Position numbers and translations under genes: made by a program
DNA from: DATFVJ01 sp963851085
GTDB taxonomy: Bacteria; Actinomycetota; Actinomycetes; Streptosporangiales; Streptosporangiaceae
Assembly: GCA_963851085.1 (NCBI GenBank)
Contig: CAWKNX010000010.1
Span: 682,001 to 746,000 of the forward strand
Reading direction: 5' to 3'
DNA: 64,000 nucleotides
Notes under the pieces: generated by a model
Databases searched by the model: none
Told to the model about the DNA's origin: nothing
What the model saw: only the letters and a program-made list of their open reading frames with translations
Shown here: piece by piece, positions 37,112-44,855 of the stretch
How the letters are laid out: every line of letters starts with the position of its first letter
How positions within the stretch are numbered: the stretch's first letter is position 1

Positions 37112-38266
37112 GTGGGTAATCGTTGCGCGGTCATTGGTGTGGGCCAGACGAGGTATCGCACCAAGCGCCGGGACGTGTCCATCGCGGGCCTGGTCCGTGA
37201 GGCCGCGCTGCGCGCGCTTCAGGACGCCGGGCTGGATTTCGCCGACATCGACGCCGTCGTCATCGGCAAGGCGCCGGACCTGTTCGAGGGCGTCATGATG
37301 CCCGAGGCTTACCTGGCCGACGCCCTGGGCGCGGTCGGTAAGCCAATCATCCGGGTGCACACGGCGGGCTCGGTCGGTGGCTCGACCGCGCTGGTGGCTG
37401 CGAGCCTCGTGCAGGGAGGCGTGCGGGACCGGGTGCTCGTGGCTGCCTTCGAGAAGCAGTCCGAGTCCAATGCCGCCTGGGCGCTTTCCACCCACCTGCC
37501 GTTCGATTCCCCCCTGGTGGTGGGTGCGGGCGGTTATTTCGCCCCGCATATCCGCGCCTATATCCACCGCTCGGGTGCACCGGACCACATCGGCATGCTC
37601 GTTGCCGTAAAGGACCGGCTCAACGCGCTGCGCAACCCGTACGCGCACCTGAGGATCCCGGGTATCGATGTCGCGATGGTGCAGGCCACGCCGATGCTCT
37701 GGGATCCGATCCGCTACCTGGAAACCTGCCCTTCCTCAGACGGCGCGTGTGCGATGGTGCTGGCCAGTGAGAGCGCCGCGGCCGCGCCAAACCCGCCGGC
37801 CTGGGTACACGGCACGGCGATGCGCAGCGAGCCGATCTTCTTCGCCGGCCGGGACGCCGTGAACCCGCAGGCTGGCAAGGACTGCGCGGCGGACGTGTAC
37901 CGGCAGGCCGGCATCACCGACCCACGCCGTGAGTTCGACGCCGCCGAGGTCTACGTGCCCTTCAGCTGGTATGAGCCGATGTGGCTGGAGAACCTCGGCT
38001 TCTGTGCGGAAGGCCAGGGGTGGAAGCTGACCGAGGCAGGTGCGACCGCGCTGAACGGCGACATCCCGTGGAATCCCTCAGGCGGGGTGCTCTCATCGAA
38101 CCCCATCGGCGCATCGGGGCTGATCAGGTTCGCCGAGGCCGCGCTCCAGGTGCGGGGAATGGCGGGCGAGCACCAGGTGGAGGGCGCCCGCCGGGCGCTC
38201 GGCCACGCGTACGGCGGAGGTGCCCAGTTCTTCGCCATGTGGGCGGTGGGGAGCGACAAGCCTTGA
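37112..38266 (+). CDS. ltp3: thiolase-like lipid-transfer protein, Ltp3-like
   Basis: This encodes 384 aa from GTG 37112, with GGAGG 7-8 bases upstream. It begins VGNRCAVIGVGQTRY and shows RVHTAGSVGGSTALVAASLV, GGYFAPHIRAYIHRSGAP, EVYVPFSWYEPMWLENLGFC, NPSGGVLSSNPIGASG and GHAYGGGAQFFAMW. In catalytic thiolases the G-S-V-G-G-S stretch is C-S-T/S-G; here the nucleophile Cys is Ser. It therefore may be an aldolase-type or structural partner of the Ltp4-like protein. Neighbouring DUF35 and FadD genes point to steroid side-chain or ring degradation. Confidence 0.8.
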   Translation: MGNRCAVIGVGQTRYRTKRRDVSIAGLVREAALRALQDAGLDFADIDAVVIGKAPDLFEGVMMPEAYLADALGAVGKPIIRVHTAGSVGGSTALVAASLVQGGVRDRVLVAAFEKQSESNAAWALSTHLPFDSPLVVGAGGYFAPHIRAYIHRSGAPDHIGMLVAVKDRLNALRNPYAHLRIPGIDVAMVQATPMLWDPIRYLETCPSSDGACAMVLASESAAAAPNPPAWVHGTAMRSEPIFFAGRDAVNPQAGKDCAADVYRQAGITDPRREFDAAEVYVPFSWYEPMWLENLGFCAEGQGWKLTEAGATALNGDIPWNPSGGVLSSNPIGASGLIRFAEAALQVRGMAGEHQVEGARRALGHAYGGGAQFFAMWAVGSDKP

Positions 38267-38316
38267 CGCCCTGCGAACCGTGGCCAGCCGGCATCCGCCG
38301 CATCGGCGAGGCCCGC

Positions 38317-38505
38317 ATGAACACGCCGATCCCCTGCATGAACACGCCAACCCCCCGCATGAACACGCCAACCCCCCGCATGAAAGAGTCCCCTACAAAA
38401 CCCGCCCGCCCTATGGGGGCTTTGCCCTACTGCTGATTCTTGCGGGTTGTCAAGGGGCGCGGGAGGGGTGAATGCCATTCTGGGGATAACTGGTCTGGGG
38501 ATAAG
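38317..38505. repeat. 21-bp tandem array plus family-3 dispersed repeat, copy 1
   Basis: 38318-38380 holds three 21-bp units ATGAACACGCCAACCCCCCGC. It runs into a 106-bp block (38400-38505) that is about 75 percent identical to 50400-50510: both share ACCCGCCC, ACTGCTGAT, TTGTCAAG and GGGAGGGGTGAA in order and end in GGATAAG. The end holds two TGGGGATAA words, one base from the DnaA box complement TGTGGATAA. Confidence 0.65.
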
Positions 38506-38531
38506 TGCCGCCGGAGGAGGCAGGAAGCACA

Positions 38532-40172
38532 GTGCAGTTCAACCACGCTGATCTCTTCGAAGGGGTCACCGATGCGGTGGCGGAACGTACCGCCCTGGTC
38601 TGCGGTCACCGTCGGCTCACCTACTCGGACCTGGATGCCGAGGCGAACAGGCTGGCCCACCACTTGGAGTCCGTGGGTGTGAAGCCGGGTCAGCATGTTG
38701 GCATGCAGTTGTACAGCGGAGTGGAGTACGCTGCGGCGATCATCGCCACGCTGAAGATCCGCGCGGTCCCGGTCAACGTCAACTACAGGTACGTGGAATC
38801 AGAACTCGAATACATCTACCGCGACGCTGATCTCGTGGCCCTCCTGTACGACGCCGAATTCGCCGAGCGTGTCGGCGCCGCCGCACCTGCGGCCCCAGCC
38901 CTGCGCCATTTCATCCTCATGGGTTCGGCCGCCGGTGCTCCGGCTCTGCCGGGCGTCGCTGCCGCTGCGCGGTACGAGGATGCGGTCGCTGGTCAGCCAC
39001 CCACCCGTGGCTTTCCCCCGAGATCACCCGCTGACGTCTACATCATCTACACCGGCGGCACCACCGGCAGGCCGAAAGGCGTCATGTGGCACACGGAGGA
39101 CCTGTTCTTCGCGTTCGGTGGCGGGAACCCGGGAGGTGAACCGGTCGTTTCGCCAGAAGAACTGGTCGAGAAGGCCCGGACCTCCGGCCCGATCGTGATG
39201 ATGCCCGTCTCACCGCTCATGCACGGGGCCGGCCAGATGGCGATGTTCATCAATTTCTGGATGGGCGGCACGATCGTTTTCGTGCGCAAATTCGACCCGG
39301 CGGACGTGCTCGAGACGATCGGGCGCGAGAAGGTGATGACGATCAACATCGTCGGGGACGCGATGGCCATTCCGCTCGCCGACGAGATCGCCGCGGGAAG
39401 TTATGACCTGTCGTCTCTGTTCGCCGTCAGCTCGACCGGCGCGATCTTGTCCGGATCGGTCCGTGACAGGTTGCAGTCCCTGCTGGGGAGCACCATCATC
39501 CTGGACAATTTCGGCTCGACCGAGTCGGGCTACTCGGCGTCCGGGGTAGCCGGTGCCACACCCGAATCCGGGCTGCGGTACAGACCGAACGATTCGCTGA
39601 TCACGGTGCTTGACAGCAAGCTCGAGCCGGTTCAACCGGGATCGGGTGAGGTGGGCCAGGTCGCCCGCAGTGGGCACATATCGTTCGGCTACTACAACGA
39701 CGCGGACAAGACGGCCGAGGCGTACGTGACCATCGACGGCAGGCGCTGGCTGCTCAGTGGTGACATGGCGACGGTGGACGAGGATGGCACGATCGCGGTG
39801 CTCGGCCGCGGCTCGCTGTGCATCAACACCGGAGGCGAGAAGGTGTTCCCCGAGGAAATCGAGGCCACATTGAAGGCGCACCCGGCGGTCTTCGACGTGA
39901 TCGTTACCGGCATCCCCGACGCACGTTACGGTGAGCGCGTGGCGGCGGTCGTGCAGCCGCGCGCCGACCGTCCGGTGCCGGGAATCGAGGAACTCGACAG
40001 CCATTGCCGTGCCAGGCTGGCCGGCTACAAGGTGCCCAGAACGTACACGCTCGTCGCCGAGTTAAAGCGTTCACCGGCCGGAAAGGCCGATTACAGGTGG
40101 GCACGGGAAATGGCGCTGGGGCCGGCGGCACAAGTCACCGGCTTTCCTGTGGATGACCGTCCTCGCGCGTGA
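38532..40172 (+). CDS. fadD19: FadD19-like steroid-CoA ligase
   Basis: This encodes 546 aa from GTG 38532, with AGGAAG upstream. ANL motifs: IIYTGGTTGRPKGVMWHTED (A3), FGSTESGYSASG (A5), LSGDMATVDEDGTIAVLGRG (A7/A8), GGEKVFPEEIEATLKAHP and the A10 Lys region KRSPAGKADYRWA. The GGTTG-x-PKGVMW variant, CINTGGEKV-FPEE and the end SPAGKADYRW match my memory of M. tuberculosis FadD19 (Rv3515c), which starts cholesterol side-chain beta-oxidation by loading CoA on C26/C24 acids. It follows the Ltp genes, separated by a repeat-bearing spacer, so it may have its own promoter. Confidence 0.85.
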   Translation: MQFNHADLFEGVTDAVAERTALVCGHRRLTYSDLDAEANRLAHHLESVGVKPGQHVGMQLYSGVEYAAAIIATLKIRAVPVNVNYRYVESELEYIYRDADLVALLYDAEFAERVGAAAPAAPALRHFILMGSAAGAPALPGVAAAARYEDAVAGQPPTRGFPPRSPADVYIIYTGGTTGRPKGVMWHTEDLFFAFGGGNPGGEPVVSPEELVEKARTSGPIVMMPVSPLMHGAGQMAMFINFWMGGTIVFVRKFDPADVLETIGREKVMTINIVGDAMAIPLADEIAAGSYDLSSLFAVSSTGAILSGSVRDRLQSLLGSTIILDNFGSTESGYSASGVAGATPESGLRYRPNDSLITVLDSKLEPVQPGSGEVGQVARSGHISFGYYNDADKTAEAYVTIDGRRWLLSGDMATVDEDGTIAVLGRGSLCINTGGEKVFPEEIEATLKAHPAVFDVIVTGIPDARYGERVAAVVQPRADRPVPGIEELDSHCRARLAGYKVPRTYTLVAELKRSPAGKADYRWAREMALGPAAQVTGFPVDDRPRA

Positions 40173-40237
40173 TCTGAGGTGCCCTGGCTGCTCCGGGGCG
40201 CAAATCAACGCGCATCGTTGTTATCCATAGAGGGTTA

Positions 40238-40546
40238 TTAGAAACTCAATTCGAAGAAATAGAGGCCGATGGCCGCGCGGAAAGAATCAAGAAACGTGCG
40301 GAGCGGCCGCCGGTAATCGGTGAAAAGGATCTTCCATGCCTTGAGGTGCGCAACTGCGCGTTCGATGGGAGCGCGGATAGAACTGACCTGGTTATTGTAT
40401 TGGTGTTCACGCACGTATAGCTCACGACCCGGCGGCTTCTTGGCGGGCGTGATGTAGCCAGATCCTTGGAATCCCTTGTCCGCGATAACGGCCCCGGCCA
40501 GATCCAGGATCTCCTTCACCTCGCCTTCCAGTTTCTTCATATCGTG
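40238..40546 (-). pseudogene. IS5-like transposase, C-terminal part of interrupted gene
   Basis: 102 codons from HDMKKLEGEVKEILDLAGAV to the stop. It holds the second Asp (VIADKGFQGSGYI) and the Glu of the DDE triad (SIRAPIERAVAHLKAWKIL). The N-part is at 42333-42815 on the far side of the ISAs1 insertion. Joined, the transposase would be 263 aa, in frame. Confidence 0.85.
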
Positions 40547-40556
40547 ATCACATCCA

Positions 40557-42332
40557 CAGGGCGCCTGCAAGATAGGTAATTCAGCAAGCGTGTAGCGGGT
40601 TGCCGCTGGTCAGCGGAGCGGGCCAGGCCGGCAGGGCGGTCGCGAGTCGATTGCGTGCCTCGTTGCGGTCACGGTGCGAGCGCGCCAGGGTAACGGCGCG
40701 TGTCATTCCGGGGATACGGGGTTCCCCGGGGAAAACTGGTTCTTCTGCGAAAAATCACCGTGCCCACGGAGGAACCCCGCGTGCCCAAGTCTGCCATGCC
40801 CGTGCTGTGCCATGTCCTCGTCCCGGAAGTGCTGCCCGCGGTGATGCCGGATCTTCCCGCGGTGCCGGAGGTGCTGCCCGTTCCGCTGCCTGATCTCGTC
40901 CTGCCGTCCCGTCTGCCGGCGGACCTGCCCGCAGAGGGACGTGCCGCGCTGGCTGCGGCCCTGGAGGGCCCGCTGCCCGCCGGGCAGCGGCCGGAAAGAG
41001 GGGAACTGGCACGCGGATCAGTTCCTTCCCGCTGGGATGATGCCGAGCTGGCGCGGCTGCGGGGTTTCCTGCGCGCGGTGGACGACCTCCGCGGGCGGCA
41101 GGGCCGCATCTACCCGCTGGATTACCTGCTGGCGCTGCCGCTGATCGCGGGCATGGCCGGGGACGGCGAGCTGGACGCGGCCGCGGAATGGGCCGGGACG
41201 GCACCGCCGGAACTGCTGCTCAGGCTGGGTGCCCCGCTGGACAGGGCAGGAGAGCCGCGCCGCCCGGACGCCACCACGCTCAGCCGCGGTCTGGCTGGCT
41301 GCGACCAGGGCCAGTACGACGACGCACTGTGCGCGTGGTCCGCAGCCCGATCCCGCGCGCTGTCCGGCATGCGCCGCCACCTGCGGATCGACGGGAAGGC
41401 GGTGCGCGGCGCCGCCCGCGGCGGGCGCGCCCCGATGCTGCTGTCCGGGATCTGGGACGACGGCACCACCGCCGCCCAGCTCCCGGTGAACGTGAAGAAG
41501 ACGAACGAGATCCCGGTCTTCCGGGACCTGCTGAAGAAGGTCCCGGACCTGGCCGGGGCAGTGATCACCGCGGACCAGATGCACACCCAGCGCGAGCACG
41601 CCCGGCAGATCGGCGCCGCGGGCGCCTTCTTCATCTTCACCATCGGGGAGAACCAGCCGCGCCTGTTCGACGCGGCCGGCGCCCTGCCCTGGGAATCAGT
41701 AGCAGGAGAGGCCTGGACCGTCGACCGGGGCCACGGGCGCGTCGATGTCCGCACCATCAAGACGCTGCCGCCCACGCCGCGGATCAGGGAGCTGTTCCCG
41801 CACGTGGAGCAAGTGTTCCTCGTCGAGCGCTACAGCTACGGCACCGGCGGGGAACTGCTCGGCGCGGTCGCCGTCCTCGGCATCACCAGCCTGCCGGCAG
41901 GCCAGGCCGACGCCGCTGACCTGCTGGCTTACCTCCGCGGCCACTGGGCCATTGAGATGCATCACTATGTCCGTGATGTCGTTTTCGGGGAGGACTCCAG
42001 CCGCACCGGCCGCGCACACCGGGCCATGGCCGCCGTCCGCAACACCGTCGCCGGCATCCTCCACCTGCACCAGGTCCCGAATATCGCCGCACAGCTCCGC
42101 GCCAATCACCGCGACCCCTACCAGCTCCCGCTGCAGCTTCTCGGCCTCATGACCCCGCTGGCGCCAAAGGGAAACCCTGCCGTGACCTGACAACGGCGCC
42201 AGCCAGGCCGGTAAGCACCGCACCTCACCCCGCCCGTCCAGGAAACCGCCACCTGACCAGCATAAACACGATCAGCTATTGGGCCGTGGGGGTAAGCCAC
42301 CCTCATAAACCGCCGATCTTGCAGCCGCCCTG
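40557..42332 (+). mobile_element. ISAs1-family insertion sequence, intact
   Basis: Ends are CAGGGCGCCTGCAAGAT (40557) and the complement of CAGGGCGGCTGCAAGAT (ending 42332). It is flanked by the direct duplication ATCACATCCA at 40547-40556 and 42333-42342, as expected for ISAs1 (8-10 bp). Length 1,776 bp. It encodes one full transposase. It sits inside copy A of the IS5-like element and is therefore the youngest insertion here. Confidence 0.92.
40781..42190 (+). CDS. ISAs1 family transposase
   Basis: This encodes 469 aa from GTG 40781, with GGAGGAA 6 bases upstream. An H-repeat-associated N-domain (LRGFLRAVDDLRGRQGRIYP and LPLIAGMAGDGELDAAAEW) precedes the DDE core: IDGKAVRGAARGG, VITADQMHTQREHARQI and the C-terminal HWAIEMHHYVRDVVFGED (first Asp, second Asp, Glu). 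Normal family length; ISAs1 proteins are 370-480 aa. All catalytic residues are visible, so the element is probably competent. A Pro/Leu-rich N-terminal extension of about 60 residues is longer than usual. Confidence 0.9.
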   Translation: MPKSAMPVLCHVLVPEVLPAVMPDLPAVPEVLPVPLPDLVLPSRLPADLPAEGRAALAAALEGPLPAGQRPERGELARGSVPSRWDDAELARLRGFLRAVDDLRGRQGRIYPLDYLLALPLIAGMAGDGELDAAAEWAGTAPPELLLRLGAPLDRAGEPRRPDATTLSRGLAGCDQGQYDDALCAWSAARSRALSGMRRHLRIDGKAVRGAARGGRAPMLLSGIWDDGTTAAQLPVNVKKTNEIPVFRDLLKKVPDLAGAVITADQMHTQREHARQIGAAGAFFIFTIGENQPRLFDAAGALPWESVAGEAWTVDRGHGRVDVRTIKTLPPTPRIRELFPHVEQVFLVERYSYGTGGELLGAVAVLGITSLPAGQADAADLLAYLRGHWAIEMHHYVRDVVFGEDSSRTGRAHRAMAAVRNTVAGILHLHQVPNIAAQLRANHRDPYQLPLQLLGLMTPLAPKGNPAVT

Positions 42333-42815
42333 ATCACATCCAGGAGCCGGGCCCGAGACGAAGATTATATTTCCGAATTCATCGCCGATAATCAGGCTGC
42401 CATGACCGGTAGTGCCGTATTTCCCGGCCCACAGCTCACGGGCGCCCTCCCATGACCAGCACGGCCACAACGTGCCGTCCACCAGCACCAGCCTGCCCCG
42501 GGTCATCTCCTTGGCCTCCTTCGGGTCCGGCCGGAATTCTGCGGTCGCCTGAGCAATCAGCGGGGTGAAATCTCTCATGATGTTCGAGACGGTGCCCTGC
42601 GAGATCCCGAAGAGATCGCCAATGACTTCTTCGATCATATTCTGCCGCTTGTAGAGCAGCGCGACCATAATCGCTTCCCGCAGTGAGAGGCTCTTCGGCC
42701 GCCCGGTTCCCTTATCCCAGGGCTCAGGAAGGATATCTTCGATACGCGCTTCCAGGTCATCGAGTTGTTCGGCATCCAGCCCGAAGGTACGATGGTAACG
42801 CAACGGCTCCTCCAT
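42333..42815 (-). pseudogene. IS5-like transposase, N-terminal part of interrupted gene
   Basis: 161 codons from ATG 42815 (MEEPLRYHRTFGLDAEQLDD) through a helix-turn-helix region (IGDLFGISQGTVSNIMRDF) to the first catalytic Asp in LVLVDGTLWPCWSW, ending at the duplicated target of ISAs1. The frame then runs 10 codons into ISAs1 and stops at 42303. Confidence 0.85.
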
Positions 42816-42922
42816 CGGTTGAGGGTTTTGGCTAGCACCTCCTTTCTACCGATATGAGGAGCCGTTGTCTTTTAGACACGCCGGACCGAAATTAGAGAGT
42901 TTAATATAACAATTGGGATAGG

Positions 42923-43516
42923 TCAGCAAAAGCTTGTGCTGAAGAGTTTCTGATAACCCTCCTTGTCCGCGATAACGGCCCCGGCCAGATCCAGGATCTC
43001 CTTCACCTCGCCTTCCAGTTTCTTCATATCGTGATCACATCCAGGAGCCGGGCCCGAGACGAAGATTATATTTCCGAATTCATCGCCGATAATCAGGCTG
43101 CCATGACCGGTAGTGCCGTATTTCCCGGCCCACAGCTCACGGGCGCCCTCCCATGACCAGCACGGCCACAACGTGCCGTCCACCAGCACCAGCCTGCCCC
43201 GGGTCATCTCCTTGGCCTCCTTCGGGTCCGGCCGGAATTCTGCGGTCGCCTGAGCAATCAGCGGGGTGAAATCTCTCATGATGTTCGAGACGGTGCCCTG
43301 CGAGATCCCGAAGAGATCGCCAATGACTTCTTCGATCATATTCTGCCGCTTGTAGAGCAGCGCGACCATAATCGCTTCCCGCAGTGAGAGGCTCTTCGGC
43401 CGCCCGGTTCCCTTATCCCAGGGCTCAGGAAGGATATCTTCGATACGCGCTTCCAGGTCATCGAGTTGTTCGGCATCCAGCCCGAAGGTACGATGGTAAC
43501 GCAACGGCTCCTCCAT
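42923..43516 (-). pseudogene. IS5-like transposase copy B, 3'-truncated
   Basis: 197 codons, nearly base-identical to copy A over the shared part and with the uninterrupted junction GCDHDMKKLEG. The protein is cut after AVIADK, losing the catalytic Glu, and then reads the terminal repeat of copy A as EGYQKLFSTSFC. Not functional on its own. Confidence 0.85.
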
Positions 43517-43662
43517 CGGTTGAGGGTTTTGGCTAGCACCTCCTTTCTACCGATATGAGGGGCCGTTGTCTTTTAGACACGCCGGACCGAAATTAGAGAG
43601 TTTAATATAACAATTGGGATAGGTCAGCAAAAGCTTGTGCTGAAGAGTTTCTGATAACCCTC
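42962..43662. mobile_element. IS5-like element copy B, partial tandem duplicate
   Basis: It begins abruptly at 42962 directly after the right terminal repeat of copy A, at a point equal to about 40475 in copy A, and ends with its own terminal repeat at 43645-43662. Only one difference was noticed from copy A in the non-coding end (A/G near 42862 and 43560). ISAs1 is absent, so the duplication preceded the ISAs1 insertion. Confidence 0.85.
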
Positions 43663-43911
43663 ATAGGCTTGTCGGCACAGCACATGTGGCCGGTCCGCAG
43701 CTTCGTGCCTCTCGCCCCTACCGCGCCGCTCCATCCCGCTCCCGCCGCGCGGCGTTGCCGCTTCCGTGCGGCAGCCTGGCCCCTGGGCAGGGGTTCGCTA
43801 CCTTTGTCAAACGTAGAGTAATCAGCACTCCACTCTTCGTATGCTAAGGTCCGGTGACGTCTTCCGGACATGCGCCCCCCATCCCAGTCAGAATTCGGAA
43901 TGGAGTATGTC
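43663..43911. other. spacer between the IS block and the Gly-rich gene
   Basis: About 250 bp without a gene. 43805-43860 is less GC-rich (TTGTCAAACGTAGAGTAATC) and may contain the promoter of the Gly-rich protein; I see no box pair with ideal spacing. Confidence 0.4.
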
Positions 43912-44691
43912 GTGAACAATAGGCGAATTGTCGTCGGGCGCCTTGCCTCGGCTGCCACGCTCGCGAGCAGTGCGGCGATGGGCGGCGCCTTGCTGGGCGG
44001 CGCGGCATCGGCCTCGGTCGCGAGCGGCGGCCCGTCCGCCGGCGTGCCAGTACCCGCTCCTGCGGCGGTGGCCGGACAGGGCAGCTCAGCGGGAGACCCC
44101 ACGGGCCTGCTCGGCGGCCTGGGTGGCGTGAGCGGTGCTGGTGGCGCCGGCGGGCTTGGCGGGGTAGTCGGCCTTGGTGACCTAACCGGCCTCGGTGGTG
44201 TGACTGGCCTCGGTGGCATCGTCGGCGTCGGCGGACAGACCGTCGGCGTCGGCGGACAGACCGCTGGCCTCGGCGGACAGACCGCCGGCCTCGGCGGAGT
44301 GACCGGCGGCTTGAATGGCCAGACCAGCAGCCTGGGTGGCGCGAGCGGCGTCGGGAACTTGGCCGGCCTGGGTGGCGTGACAGGCCAGGGCGCCAGCGGC
44401 TTGGCCGGCGCGAGTGGTCTCAGCGGCGCGACTGGTCTCGGAGGCGCCACAGGCGGCGTTGCCGCGCCGTCCCTGTCTGCCGTCAATGGGATCACCGGCG
44501 GGACGGCGGCACAAGGTGCGATGGCGGGTCTCGGTGGGGTCGCCGGCCAGAGCCAGGACAGTTCCCTCGGGCGCGGCTCGCTCGGCAGCGTCGATAGCAG
44601 CACCGTGAGCCAGGCTGTGCAGGGCGTGACCGGTGCGCAGGCGGGCCAGTTTGTTCCCGGTCTCGGCAGCGCGACAAACGCGGCGTCCTAG
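43912..44691 (+). CDS. exported glycine-rich repeat protein
   Basis: This encodes 259 aa from GTG 43912, with GGAG 6 bases upstream. Residues 1-35 look like a signal peptide (NNRRIVVGRLASAATLASSA...). The rest is Gly/Ala/Val-rich with irregular GLGGVTG, GVGGQTV and GLGGQTA units near residues 85-170. No Cys and few charges. It resembles wall-associated or coat-like Gly-rich proteins only by composition. No function can be assigned. The IS block lies directly upstream. Confidence 0.65.
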   Translation: MNNRRIVVGRLASAATLASSAAMGGALLGGAASASVASGGPSAGVPVPAPAAVAGQGSSAGDPTGLLGGLGGVSGAGGAGGLGGVVGLGDLTGLGGVTGLGGIVGVGGQTVGVGGQTAGLGGQTAGLGGVTGGLNGQTSSLGGASGVGNLAGLGGVTGQGASGLAGASGLSGATGLGGATGGVAAPSLSAVNGITGGTAAQGAMAGLGGVAGQSQDSSLGRGSLGSVDSSTVSQAVQGVTGAQAGQFVPGLGSATNAAS

Positions 44692-44855
44692 CACCCAGCG
44701 CCATCGGCGCGGGGGGTGTCGCGTCGTCGATGCTCATGAGCTACAGCGCCATCGACCGCGATCGTCCCGGCCAGCAGAAAGAACGGTAGGGGGGACGACA
44801 CGCTGCCATCCAAGATCAACTTAGGTTAAAGACTTAGGTTAAGTGGCATTTGGAT

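Larger units (their letters stand above)
40230..42961. mobile_element. IS5-like element copy A, interrupted by ISAs1
   Basis: Terminal inverted repeats GAGGGTTATTAGAAACTC (40230-40247) and the complement of GAGGGTTATCAGAAACTC (42944-42961). Without the 1,776-bp ISAs1 and its 10-bp duplication the element is about 946 bp. It carries one transposase gene on the minus strand, now split. The base triplet ATA precedes 40230 and also follows 43662, so the whole tandem block seems to occupy one ATA target site. Confidence 0.85.

Noticed and set aside
40557..42332. Composite transposon formed by two flanking IS copies
   Set aside because: The IS5-like fragments are one element split by ISAs1 plus a tandem partial copy; no cargo gene lies between complete IS copies.
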